Shown one piece after another: positions 6,147-12,773 of a stretch of 14,103 nt of DNA. Positions within the stretch are counted from its first letter, which is position 1, and each line of letters opens with the position of its first letter. A model generated the notes under the pieces. It did not search any database and had not been told where the DNA came from. It saw only the letters and a list, made by a program, of their open reading frames with translations. Position numbers and translations under genes: made by a program. Source of the DNA: Planctomycetota bacterium (lineage in GTDB: Bacteria > Planctomycetota > Planctomycetia > Pirellulales > Lacipirellulaceae); contig JAADIN010000236.1 in NCBI GenBank assembly GCA_013151315.1, forward strand, positions 1 through 14,103, written 5' to 3'.

Positions 6147-7199
6147 CTAATTTCCAACCGTCAACACTTCCTCGCCATTGCGAGTCGACATGGCTCGCCA
6201 AACAAAAAGATCGATGTCGCCGGAGATCGAGTCGACCGAGCCGTCCATTTTGGCGACGTTGACGACGCTACCGCTGTGGTAGCTGCGAGAGGTCACCGCG
6301 GCGTAGGTGATCTTGGCGGGGTCATAGTTACTATCGCCTAGTTGACGCACTCGCCAACTGTTGTAGTCGACATCATGAAAATGGTCTCCATGTCCATCTT
6401 CGCAATGAGTTAGCGTATTGGGGGTGAACGTGGCCGTGAAGCCCGATTGATGCGTCCGGCCATCGACCCATTCGGTGTGAGCTGTTTCTCGGATGTCGCC
6501 ACTACCCAACGAGCAAATTTCGCCGGGCCCACTGGGGGGAGTTGCGCCAGGACTGCCTGCGTCGCGGTAGTACGGCTGCCAGCCCTTCACCTCGGCCAGC
6601 ATAAGCGTATTGCTCAGGCCATCGCCAAAGCTGCGTGTTCCTAAGCCGGCGTTCGGAAAGAACGCGCCCGAGCCGCCGCTTTGGCCCGTGGGATCGTAAA
6701 CTTTCCACAGACCGCAATTGACGCCGTAGTTGAGTGGGTAGTGATAAGGATTGCCGTCTTTGAGACGCATTTCGTCGCGTGCCTCCGAAGGGCAGAGCAA
6801 AGTGGGGACTCGCAGCGAAGCAATACTTTGTCCATTAAGGAGAATGCTGCCGTAAGCTTGCTTGAAATCAATGGCTGCAAACATGCTTCCCTGTTCGATA
6901 TACGGAAGAATGCGGGCCTGGGCGGACCACAGCTTTTGATCGGTGCCGATCATGACCTGGGGCGGAAATTTTCTGTTGGCCGATTCGTAGTTGTGCATGG
7001 CCAGGGCGATTTGGCGGATGTTGTTTGCACAGCTCATCCGCCGGGCGGCCTCGCGAGCGGCTTGAATGGCAGGCAGCAACAGCGCAACCAGCACGCCAAT
7101 AATCGCGATCACGACCAAGAGCTCAACGAGTGTGAAGGCGGCAGCAGGCCTTCGAACTGCGTTTCTTTTGATATCGTTTCTTTTGAAGTCTTTCATCAT
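6147..7199 (-). CDS. DUF1559 protein with prepilin-type N-terminus (planctomycete pseudopilin-like)
   Basis: The 350-residue protein has a basic N-region (KRNDIKRNAVRRP), then AFTLVELLVVIAIIGVLVAL at 21-40, the type IV prepilin/pseudopilin cleavage and methylation signature; cleavage is expected between A21 and F22. LLPAIQAAREAARR...CANNIRQIALAMHNYE (41-71) is the conserved start of DUF1559. The globular part includes NYGVNCG (158-163) and FGDGLSNTLMLAE (191-203). The C-terminus carries the family's H-Xn-DG motif (H308, D319-G320), here with ten rather than the usual nine spacer residues. The start could be either of two adjacent ATGs (7199, 7196); GAGG on the minus strand a few bases before supports them. 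Planctomycetes carry tens to hundreds of paralogues, probably extracellular or envelope-associated pseudopilin-like proteins; no exact function is known. A sigma70-like promoter precedes it (7293-7320). Confidence 0.94.
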   Translation of the reverse strand: MMKDFKRNDIKRNAVRRPAAAFTLVELLVVIAIIGVLVALLLPAIQAAREAARRMSCANNIRQIALAMHNYESANRKFPPQVMIGTDQKLWSAQARILPYIEQGSMFAAIDFKQAYGSILLNGQSIASLRVPTLLCPSEARDEMRLKDGNPYHYPLNYGVNCGLWKVYDPTGQSGGSGAFFPNAGLGTRSFGDGLSNTLMLAEVKGWQPYYRDAGSPGATPPSGPGEICSLGSGDIRETAHTEWVDGRTHQSGFTATFTPNTLTHCEDGHGDHFHDVDYNSWRVRQLGDSNYDPAKITYAAVTSRSYHSGSVVNVAKMDGSVDSISGDIDLFVWRAMSTRNGEEVLTVGN

Positions 7200-7292
7200 T
7201 TGCCTCGTGTTTTCAGGGTTTTTTCAACCTGATTCCGACAAAACCGATCTAGTTGCTATTGAGACTCAGTATCATATGTGCTTGTATCTGTA

Positions 7293-7320
7293 ATTATGCC
7301 TTTGTTTAGCAGCCTGTCAA
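7293..7320 (-). promoter_or_regulatory. Sigma70-type promoter for the DUF1559 gene
   Basis: On the minus strand TTGACA (7320-7315) is a perfect -35 and CATAAT (7298-7293) matches the -10 at five of six positions, with a 16-base spacer. Transcription would begin near 7286, giving a leader of about 87 bases before the ATG at 7199. This is the best promoter match in the window. Confidence 0.6.
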
Positions 7321-7433
7321 TAGCGTTGGGGGAAACAGGGCCTTTTCTTCCAGAAGGCGACGCCAAAAGTCGCTATTATTGATGTTTTCATGGGTAACCT
7401 TCCACAGAAAAGTATTGCGGAGCTAACACACAT

Positions 7434-8303
7434 ATGTCTCGAATCGTTCGCGGCGCATTGATCCAGGCGACTTTGTGCGAGCCGAGCACGTCGCCAATCG
7501 CGAAGATCAAACAAGCGATGATCGACAAGCACGTCGACTTACTAGCCCAAGCAGCAGGGCAGGGTGCCCAGGTGGTTTGCCTGCAAGAGTTATTCTATGG
7601 CCCCTATTTCTGCGCGGAACAAGACGCGAAGTGGTACGAGCTGACCGAGCCCGTTCCCGATGGCCCGACCATCAAACTGATGCAGTCGATTGCCAAGAAA
7701 CACCGCATGGTGTTGGTCGTGCCGGTCTACGAAGAAGACTTGCCCGGCGTATACTACAACACGGCTGCCGTGATCGACGCCGATGGCAGCTATCTCGGAA
7801 AATTTCGCAAGATGCATCTTCCGCATTGCGAACCCGGGTTTTGGGAGAAGTTTTATTTTCGCCCGGGCAACTTAGGCTATCCGGTATTCGATACGCAGGT
7901 CGGAAAGATCGGCGTTTATCTTTGTTACGATCGCCATTTTCCTGAAGGCGCACGCTGCCTGGGGCTCAATGGTGCGGAGATCGTTTTCAATCCCTCGGCA
8001 ACCGTGGCCGGCCTGAGCGAGTATCTTTGGAAACTCGAACAGCCGGCCCATGCGGTCGCCAACCAATACTTCGTCGGTGCAGTCAACCGGGTCGGTTTTG
8101 AAGAGCCTTGGCGAATTGGCGAGTTCTATGGCCAAAGCTATTTTTGCGATCCGCGCGGGCAGTTCCTTGCCCAGGCGTCGCGCGATCAAGACGAGATCGT
8201 CCTCGCCGACATGGATCTCGACCAGATTCGCGAAGTGCGCAACACGTGGCAGTTTTTCAGAGATCGCCGTCCGGAGAGTTATTCGGATATTGTACAGTTG
8301 TAG
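7434..8303 (+). CDS. Nitrilase-superfamily amidohydrolase: beta-ureidopropionase or N-carbamoylputrescine amidase
   Basis: A carbon-nitrogen hydrolase of 289 residues, full length for the family. The Glu-Lys-Cys catalytic triad is visible: E52 in CLQELF, K126 in GKFRKMHLP, and C164 in VYLCYDRHFPE. The sequence motifs are those of the branch containing AguB (N-carbamoylputrescine to putrescine, CO2 and ammonia) and beta-ureidopropionase (N-carbamoyl-beta-alanine to beta-alanine, CO2 and ammonia). The context decides between them: a PreA-like gene follows 61 bases later and a dihydropyrimidinase lies next to that, so beta-ureidopropionase of reductive pyrimidine breakdown is favoured. No agmatine deiminase is present in the window. 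The ATG at 7434 has GCGGAG about 11 bases upstream. The gene is divergent from the DUF1559 gene across 234 bases, with no strong plus-strand promoter seen. The family assignment is secure; the substrate is inferred from context. Confidence 0.88.
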   Translation: MSRIVRGALIQATLCEPSTSPIAKIKQAMIDKHVDLLAQAAGQGAQVVCLQELFYGPYFCAEQDAKWYELTEPVPDGPTIKLMQSIAKKHRMVLVVPVYEEDLPGVYYNTAAVIDADGSYLGKFRKMHLPHCEPGFWEKFYFRPGNLGYPVFDTQVGKIGVYLCYDRHFPEGARCLGLNGAEIVFNPSATVAGLSEYLWKLEQPAHAVANQYFVGAVNRVGFEEPWRIGEFYGQSYFCDPRGQFLAQASRDQDEIVLADMDLDQIREVRNTWQFFRDRRPESYSDIVQL

Positions 8304-8310
8304 ACAAGCT

Positions 8311-8341
8311 CCCCGTTTCCAAGCGGAGCCTGGAAACGAGG
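8311..8341. repeat. Palindromic intergenic repeat between amidase and preA-like genes
   Basis: CCCCGTTTCCA (8311-8321) pairs with TGGAAACGAGG (8331-8341) at 10 of 11 positions around a nine-base loop. It resembles a REP-like palindrome (cGTTyCCA...TGGrAACg type) that I recall as scattered in planctomycete and cyanobacterial genomes. It lies in the short gap of a probable operon and could stabilise or process the transcript. No U-run follows, so termination is unlikely. Confidence 0.6.
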
Positions 8342-8364
8342 GTAAACTAGCGGAAGTCTAAACC

Positions 8365-9468
8365 ATGCCCACACTTGAAACCACGGTCAACGGCCTCAAG
8401 CTACCCAATCCGTTTGTGATTGCCTCGGGTCCGCCCGGTACCAACGGCAATGTCATCGGAAAGGCGTTTGATGAGGGTTGGGGGGCGGTCATCTGTAAGA
8501 CGATCAGCCTTGATGCTGAAAAAGTGGTCAATGTTCAGCCGCGTTACGCTCGATTGCGGGCTCGCGACTCGAACGAAATCATCGGTTGGGAAAATATTGA
8601 GCTAATCAGCGACCGCAGTTTTGAGGTTTGGGTCGACGAACTCAAAGCGGTAAAGAAAAAATACCCAGACCGCATCCTGATCGCTTCGGTCATGGAAGAG
8701 TATCGCAAGGAAGCTTGGGTCGAAATTGTCGAGCGGTGCCAGGACTTGGGCGTTGATGCTTTTGAGTTGAATTTTTCTTGCCCGCATGGGCTACCCGAGC
8801 GAAAGATGGGCTCGGCGATGGGGGAAGATCCCGAAATTCTTGAGGAAGTTGCCGGTTGGGTACACGAAGTGGCGACCGTGCCTGTGTGGGCCAAGATGAC
8901 TCCCAATATCACGCACATTGAATACCCGACGCGTGCGGCCTTGCGTGCAGGCTGCGAGGGCGTGAGTGCGATAAACACCATTCGCTGCGTTCTGGGAGTC
9001 GATCTCGAAACACTGCGTCCCGAGCCGAGCGTCGAAGGTTTTACGACTCCCGGAGGGTATTCCAGTCGAGCCATCTTGCCGATTGCGCTGCGGATGGTGA
9101 TGGAAATTGCGACCGTGATTCGCGACGAGTTCCCTGGCCGGTCGCTTAGCGGCATTGGCGGCATAGAAACGGGCGCCGACGCGGCCCAGTTTTTACTCTT
9201 GGGAGCCGATACCGTGCAGGTTTGCACGGGCGTCATGAAGCATGGCTACGGGATCGTGCGATCGATGCAAGACGATCTGCTGGCATTCATGAAAAAGCAC
9301 GGTTTTGAAACGCTGGACGATTTTAAGGGCCGAAGCTTGCAATACTTTACGACGCACGCAGATCTTGTTCATCGACAGGCCGTGGCCAAGCACCGCATAA
9401 AAATGGACGACACCCAGTGGAGCGGCGATAATTTTGTGCAGCAGAGCGACGACTTGGCGCGAGGGTGA
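8365..9468 (+). CDS. preA: PreA-like dihydropyrimidine dehydrogenase (FMN domain), lacking the ferredoxin domain
   Basis: This 367-residue protein is a DHODH/DPD-type TIM-barrel flavoprotein expected to reduce uracil or thymine at FMN. Landmarks: NPFVIASGPPG (15-25), ELNFSCPHG (134-142), KMTPN (177-181), INTI (203-206), SGIGGIETGADAAQFLLLGA (262-281) and the phosphate-binding end TVQVCTGVMKHGY (283-295). PreA proteins of the E. coli type continue into a C-terminal domain with two 4Fe-4S clusters; here the C-terminus has no Cys clusters at all. The segment GSAMGEDPE (149-157) aligns with GLACGQDPE of human DPD, so the general-acid Cys671 position is Met152. No PreT is nearby. The amidase upstream and the convergent dihydropyrimidinase support a pyrimidine-catabolic role, but electron donor and exact substrate remain open. 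The ATG at 8365 has CGGAAG about 8 bases upstream. Confidence 0.88.
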   Translation: MPTLETTVNGLKLPNPFVIASGPPGTNGNVIGKAFDEGWGAVICKTISLDAEKVVNVQPRYARLRARDSNEIIGWENIELISDRSFEVWVDELKAVKKKYPDRILIASVMEEYRKEAWVEIVERCQDLGVDAFELNFSCPHGLPERKMGSAMGEDPEILEEVAGWVHEVATVPVWAKMTPNITHIEYPTRAALRAGCEGVSAINTIRCVLGVDLETLRPEPSVEGFTTPGGYSSRAILPIALRMVMEIATVIRDEFPGRSLSGIGGIETGADAAQFLLLGADTVQVCTGVMKHGYGIVRSMQDDLLAFMKKHGFETLDDFKGRSLQYFTTHADLVHRQAVAKHRIKMDDTQWSGDNFVQQSDDLARG

Positions 9469-9486
9469 ACTGCGACGGCTTTCCAC

Positions 9487-10866
9487 TCAAAAATGCGTCG
9501 GCTCGCGAGCGAGAAATTGCCCGTAGCCAAGATTACCGACAAACTTGCCGTCACGCACTTGCACCTGCCCTCGAACAGCAACAAGGCTTGGTCGCCCATG
9601 GATTTCCCAACCTTCGTACGCGCTGTAGTCGACATCCATGAGTTGCGTAGCGGAGGAGATTTTGCCGCGGTAGTCGGGATCGTAAACAACGAGGTCGGCA
9701 TCGCTGCCAGCCTGGATGGTGCCTTTGCGAGGGTAAAGCCCAAAGAGCTTGGCCGCCTGCGTGCTCGCGGCATCGACAAACGTGTTGAGGTCAAGCCGAC
9801 CGCGGCACACACCGTGGGTGTAGAGCAAGTTGACGCGGTCCTCGATCGACGGAATCCCGTTGGGGATTTTCGTAAAATCGTCGATGCCCATTTCTTTTTG
9901 GTTGGCGAAATCGAAGGGGGCGTGGTCAGTGGCGACGGTGCTGATCAGCCGCGAGCGGATGGCCGACCAGAGGTAGGGCTGCTCGATCGGATCGCGCAGT
10001 GGCGGCGACATCACGTATTTCGCCCCCTCGAAGTTAGGCTGTTCGGCGTAGGTTTTGTCGAGTGTGAGGTAGGGAATAACCGTTTCGACCCATGCCCGTA
10101 CCCCTCGCAGACGGGCAGCTTGGATCACTTCAAGCGCTTCGCGGCACGAAGTATGAACGCAGTAGACATGGCAGCCCGTCAACTGGGCAAACGACATCAA
10201 GTGGTGCACGCCTTCCGCTTCAACGCGAGTGGGCCGAGAGGGCTCGTGCCATTCGGGGCCCGTTTTCCCCTCGGCAAGCAGTTGCTTTTGCAGAGCCTCG
10301 ATGAGCGTTTCGTTTTCGCAATGAGCCGTGACGAGGACGCCCAGTTGCTTCGCAAGCGAGAGCGTTGCAAAAAGCTCTTCGTCGGTCACCCCCAGCGCGC
10401 CCTTGTAAGCTAGAAAAACCTTGAATGACGTGATGCCTTGGTTAACGATTTCGCGAAGCTGCGCTGCGGTTGAGTCGTCAAATCGAGAAACTCCCATGTG
10501 GAAAGAATAGTCGCAAGCCGAATTTTCTGCCCTGGATTTCCAGAGTTCAAAAGCTTCGAGGGGTTGGTCGGAACGGCTGGGGCAGCACATTTCAATGAGC
10601 GTGGTTGTGCCACCCACCAGCGCCGCCCGACTTGCCGTGTCGTAGGTGTCTTTGGCATGGGTTCCCATGAATGGCAAGTGGATATGAACGTGAGGGTCTA
10701 CAAAACCGGGGAACACGTACTTGCCCGTCGCATCGATTACCTCGGCATCTTTCGGAGCGTTGATATGAGGGCCGATCTGAGTGACGACTTCGCCCTCGCA
10801 GAGGATGTCGCCTACAAAGTCGTCGCTGGCGGTAATAATCCGGCCGTTTTGGATGAGCAAAGTCAT
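9487..10866 (-). CDS. hydA: Dihydropyrimidinase (D-hydantoinase family)
   Basis: A zinc amidohydrolase of 459 residues, the usual family length, that opens 5,6-dihydrouracil or dihydrothymine to N-carbamoyl-beta-amino acids. Binuclear-site residues are recognisable: H59 and H61 in FVDPHVHIHLPF, the carbamylated lysine K149 in SFKVFLAYKG, H182 in AHCEN, H238 in CVHTS, and D314 in ATDHAPF. Beta-strands at both ends (LIQNGRIITASDD and SDADLVVYDP...SLVAVRGQVQVRDGK) form the small sandwich domain typical of cyclic amidohydrolases, and IPNGIPSIEDR (334-344) is the substrate-loop region. Allantoinase or plain hydantoinase activity is possible, but the neighbouring preA-like and ureidopropionase-like genes argue for reductive pyrimidine catabolism. 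It converges on preA with only 18 bases between the stops, leaving no room for a separate terminator. The ATG at 10866 lies in a purine-rich leader (GAGAGG nearby on the minus strand). Confidence 0.92.
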   Translation of the reverse strand: MTLLIQNGRIITASDDFVGDILCEGEVVTQIGPHINAPKDAEVIDATGKYVFPGFVDPHVHIHLPFMGTHAKDTYDTASRAALVGGTTTLIEMCCPSRSDQPLEAFELWKSRAENSACDYSFHMGVSRFDDSTAAQLREIVNQGITSFKVFLAYKGALGVTDEELFATLSLAKQLGVLVTAHCENETLIEALQKQLLAEGKTGPEWHEPSRPTRVEAEGVHHLMSFAQLTGCHVYCVHTSCREALEVIQAARLRGVRAWVETVIPYLTLDKTYAEQPNFEGAKYVMSPPLRDPIEQPYLWSAIRSRLISTVATDHAPFDFANQKEMGIDDFTKIPNGIPSIEDRVNLLYTHGVCRGRLDLNTFVDAASTQAAKLFGLYPRKGTIQAGSDADLVVYDPDYRGKISSATQLMDVDYSAYEGWEIHGRPSLVAVRGQVQVRDGKFVGNLGYGQFLAREPTHF

Positions 10867-10923
10867 GGGGAGAGGCGAGAGGTTGGTAGTTCAATAAAAG
10901 TCGGAGGTTCGATAAAAATAGCC

Positions 10924-10950
10924 GCGATCTGACAGATCGCCGGAGGGCGA
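10924..10950. repeat. Perfect palindrome with adjoining hairpin
   Basis: GCGATCTG and CAGATCGC surround a central A (10924-10940). The overlapping TCGCC...GGCGA (10937-10941 and 10946-10950) can form an alternative hairpin. The site is 58-75 bases before the dihydropyrimidinase ATG, a suitable place for an operator. On the minus strand it is followed by GGCTATTTTTA, so a weak attenuator is also possible. Confidence 0.45.
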
Positions 10951-11071
10951 AGGTTCGAATCGAATCAGTTATAGCGGCAAATCGAGTTAAAAGAGGCTGC
11001 GGGCTGCGTTATGCGGTTTTGCGCAGACGCATGGCAAGCTCATTACGACAACTGCAAGCTACCTTTGCAAG

Positions 11072-11097
11072 GCACCCCTTTTTTGGGGGGCATTTTT
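11072..11097 (+). terminator. Rho-independent terminator-like hairpin without an annotated upstream gene
   Basis: GCACCCC and GGGGGGC pair around a TTTTTT loop (one A-G mismatch), followed by ATTTTTA. Only the plus orientation has the trailing T-run. Upstream on the plus strand there is only the antisense of the dihydropyrimidinase gene, so it would end a leader or small RNA starting in this gap, or act as an attenuator 90 bases before the HD-GYP gene. Confidence 0.45.
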
Positions 11098-11188
11098 AAT
11101 CTAGGGACGCCAGCCTAGCCGATCTAAGCAATCACAACAAAAACGGTGGCTCTTGAAGGGCTCGTGCTACCTTGTGGGATGAATATCT

Positions 11189-12604
11189 ATGCGAATCAAG
11201 AGCCGATTTTTCTTGGTGGCCTTACTTGTGGTCAGCCAAGCGGCATGCCTCGGTTTTGGCATGGTTTGGGCCACGGGGTGGCTGTGGAGTGAGTTTGAGC
11301 GTGTGGTTCAGAGCAATGTGGTCTCGCAGGGAAAAGCGATTGCCCACGGCTTGGCCCTGAAAACGGCTAACCTAGGCTTGGAAAGCGTGGAGCCAGGGAC
11401 GCCCGGATGGAAAAAAGCCCAGGCTTTGTGCGAACAAACCAACATTCCGCACGAGGGTTTTGCTTGCCTGATTCGCTATGACAACGGAGCAATGCTCTGT
11501 CATCCAAATTTGGCCAAAGACCCAGGGCTCTTACGACTTTTCCCAGGACGTTGTCTGCTGATAAGTGACACCATGACCGACTCGATTACCTCGGTCGTTC
11601 ACGCGGCTGAGGCTGCGGGTCGTCATGTAGTGCAAGGAAAAGTAGAGCTGGACGGCAATTTGCATGTTGTGACTGCCTACAGCTTGCCTGAGCTGAACAC
11701 GGTGCTTGCCGTCTACCAGTCCGACATGGCGATCGATCTGTTCATTGCCGCGACGATTCGTCCAGTGATGCAGGTAGGCTACGCCCTCATCGCATTTATC
11801 ATCGGAGCCACGGCAATTGTGACCGTGTTTCTGACCGATCGCTACGAAGCAGGTTTAGCCGAGGCAAACGCACGATTAGAAAACAAAGTCCAGCAGCGGA
11901 CGCGTTCGTTATTGCGAACCCGCAATGCGGTGATCTTTGGATTGGCGAAACTAACCGAGTCGCGAGATCGCGACACAGGAGAGCATCTGGAGCGTATTCG
12001 AGCCTATGTGACCATTCTCGCTTCGGAACTTGCGAAGACGAAACAGGAAATCGATCATCACTACGTCGCCGATTTGGCGATCGCCTCCTCACTGCACGAT
12101 ATCGGCAAAGTGGGGGTTCCCGACGCGGTGCTACTAAAGCGCGGCCCGTTCACGCCGACAGAACGCAAAGCCATGGAGCTGCATACGGTACTCGGCAGCG
12201 AGTGTTTGTCTGCGATACGCCATCAGTTAGAAGAAGACGACTTTCTCGATATCGCTCAGCAGATCGCGATTGCCCACCATGAGCACTGGGATGGCAGTGG
12301 CTATCCCCACGGGACCCAGGGGAAGAACATTCCCTTGGCGGCACGCATCGTGGCACTCGCCGACGTTTACGACGCGTTGACCAACGAACGGCCTTACAAA
12401 GGCGAGAGTAGCCATCAAGAAGCTCGCGATTGGATTGCCACCCGCTATGCCGAGCAGTTTGACCCAAGCGTTGTGGAAGCTTTTATTGCTCGCGAAGAGG
12501 ATTTTGCTCGCGTCAATTCTAGCTATGGCAACAAACCGAAAAAGAACGATTTGGAGTCTCCTCAGCTAGAGGCCAAGCCAGAGTGCGTAGGGGCTCCGAG
12601 CTAG
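11189..12604 (+). CDS. Membrane-anchored HD-GYP phosphodiesterase with periplasmic Cache-like sensor
   Basis: 471 residues. One transmembrane helix lies at about 7-29 and a second at about 195-216, enclosing a periplasmic domain (30-194) with a Cache-like GAMLCHPN segment at 100-107. A helical linker (217-250, ANARLENKVQQRTRSLLRTR) leads to the HD-GYP domain, about 250-440: TGEHLERI (263-270), HDIGK with H303-D304, H332, HHEHWDGSGYP with H363-H364 and GYP at 371-373, and LADVYDALTNERPYK (390-404). All metal ligands and the GYP signature are present, so c-di-GMP (or cGAMP) hydrolysis in the cytoplasm in response to an external signal is expected. No receiver or GGDEF domain is attached. The sensor holds four Cys (81, 93, 104, 122). 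The tail after 445 is polar and ends inside a repeat element. The ATG at 11189 has GGGATG about 7 bases upstream. An HD-domain gene follows after 169 bases. Confidence 0.92.
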   Translation: MRIKSRFFLVALLVVSQAACLGFGMVWATGWLWSEFERVVQSNVVSQGKAIAHGLALKTANLGLESVEPGTPGWKKAQALCEQTNIPHEGFACLIRYDNGAMLCHPNLAKDPGLLRLFPGRCLLISDTMTDSITSVVHAAEAAGRHVVQGKVELDGNLHVVTAYSLPELNTVLAVYQSDMAIDLFIAATIRPVMQVGYALIAFIIGATAIVTVFLTDRYEAGLAEANARLENKVQQRTRSLLRTRNAVIFGLAKLTESRDRDTGEHLERIRAYVTILASELAKTKQEIDHHYVADLAIASSLHDIGKVGVPDAVLLKRGPFTPTERKAMELHTVLGSECLSAIRHQLEEDDFLDIAQQIAIAHHEHWDGSGYPHGTQGKNIPLAARIVALADVYDALTNERPYKGESSHQEARDWIATRYAEQFDPSVVEAFIAREEDFARVNSSYGNKPKKNDLESPQLEAKPECVGAPS

Positions 12605-12617
12605 CGCGTTTATTAGG

Positions 12618-12700
12618 GTGAGCCGCACGGCGCTAGCCGCGGGTTTGTGGGTGGGTAACGCTACGACTCCGCTACCCGACGCTAGCGCGTTGCGGCTCAC
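12618..12700. repeat. Palindromic repeat element with GCTAGCG core
   Basis: GTGAGCCGCA...GGCGCTAGC (12618-12637) and its reverse complement (12681-12700) match at 18 of 20 positions. An inner pair GGGTA (12653-12657) and TACCC (12673-12677) extends the fold. GCTAGCGCGTT at 12681-12691 also repeats directly at 12600-12610, where it supplies the stop codon of the HD-GYP gene. It looks like a small mobile palindrome or REP-like element, and shares the core GGCGCTAGCC with the element at 13507-13643. Confidence 0.7.
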
Positions 12701-12773
12701 TTGAGGCGGTTGACTTTCAGCCTGAATTGGGGACTACTGACACTTTTGATTCTATCCCCCCCGTGAAAAACGT

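Larger units (their letters stand above)
10867..11188. other. Intergenic region between dihydropyrimidinase and HD-GYP genes
   Basis: This 322-base divergent gap holds no convincing gene. It contains a 17-base perfect palindrome with an adjoining small hairpin (10924-10950), a TATAAC sequence on the minus strand (10972-10967) that could be a -10 for the dihydropyrimidinase gene but lacks a good -35, a repeated GCAAGCT (11034-11040 and 11054-11060), and a terminator-like hairpin on the plus strand (11072-11097). I looked for a c-di-GMP riboswitch ahead of the HD-GYP gene and saw no consensus match. Confidence 0.6.

Noticed and set aside
7374..7379. TATTAT as a plus-strand -10 for the amidase gene
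   Set aside because: No acceptable -35 hexamer lies 16-18 bases upstream, so it was not listed as a promoter.
8544..9236. 230-codon minus-strand open frame
   Set aside because: Antisense shadow of the preA-like gene; Ser/Arg-rich translation without domain features.
9493..10413. 306-codon plus-strand open frame
   Set aside because: It lies wholly inside the dihydropyrimidinase gene on the opposite strand, which has complete metal-ligand motifs. The plus-strand translation resembles no domain.
10950..10965. GGTTCGAATC resembling a tRNA T-arm
   Set aside because: The flanking bases do not form the five-pair T stem, and no acceptor, D or anticodon arm can be assembled around it.
10990..11090. 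c-di-GMP (GEMM) riboswitch before the HD-GYP gene
   Set aside because: The GCAAA/GACGCA-type fragments present do not fit the consensus arrangement of conserved loops; only the terminator-like hairpin is supported.
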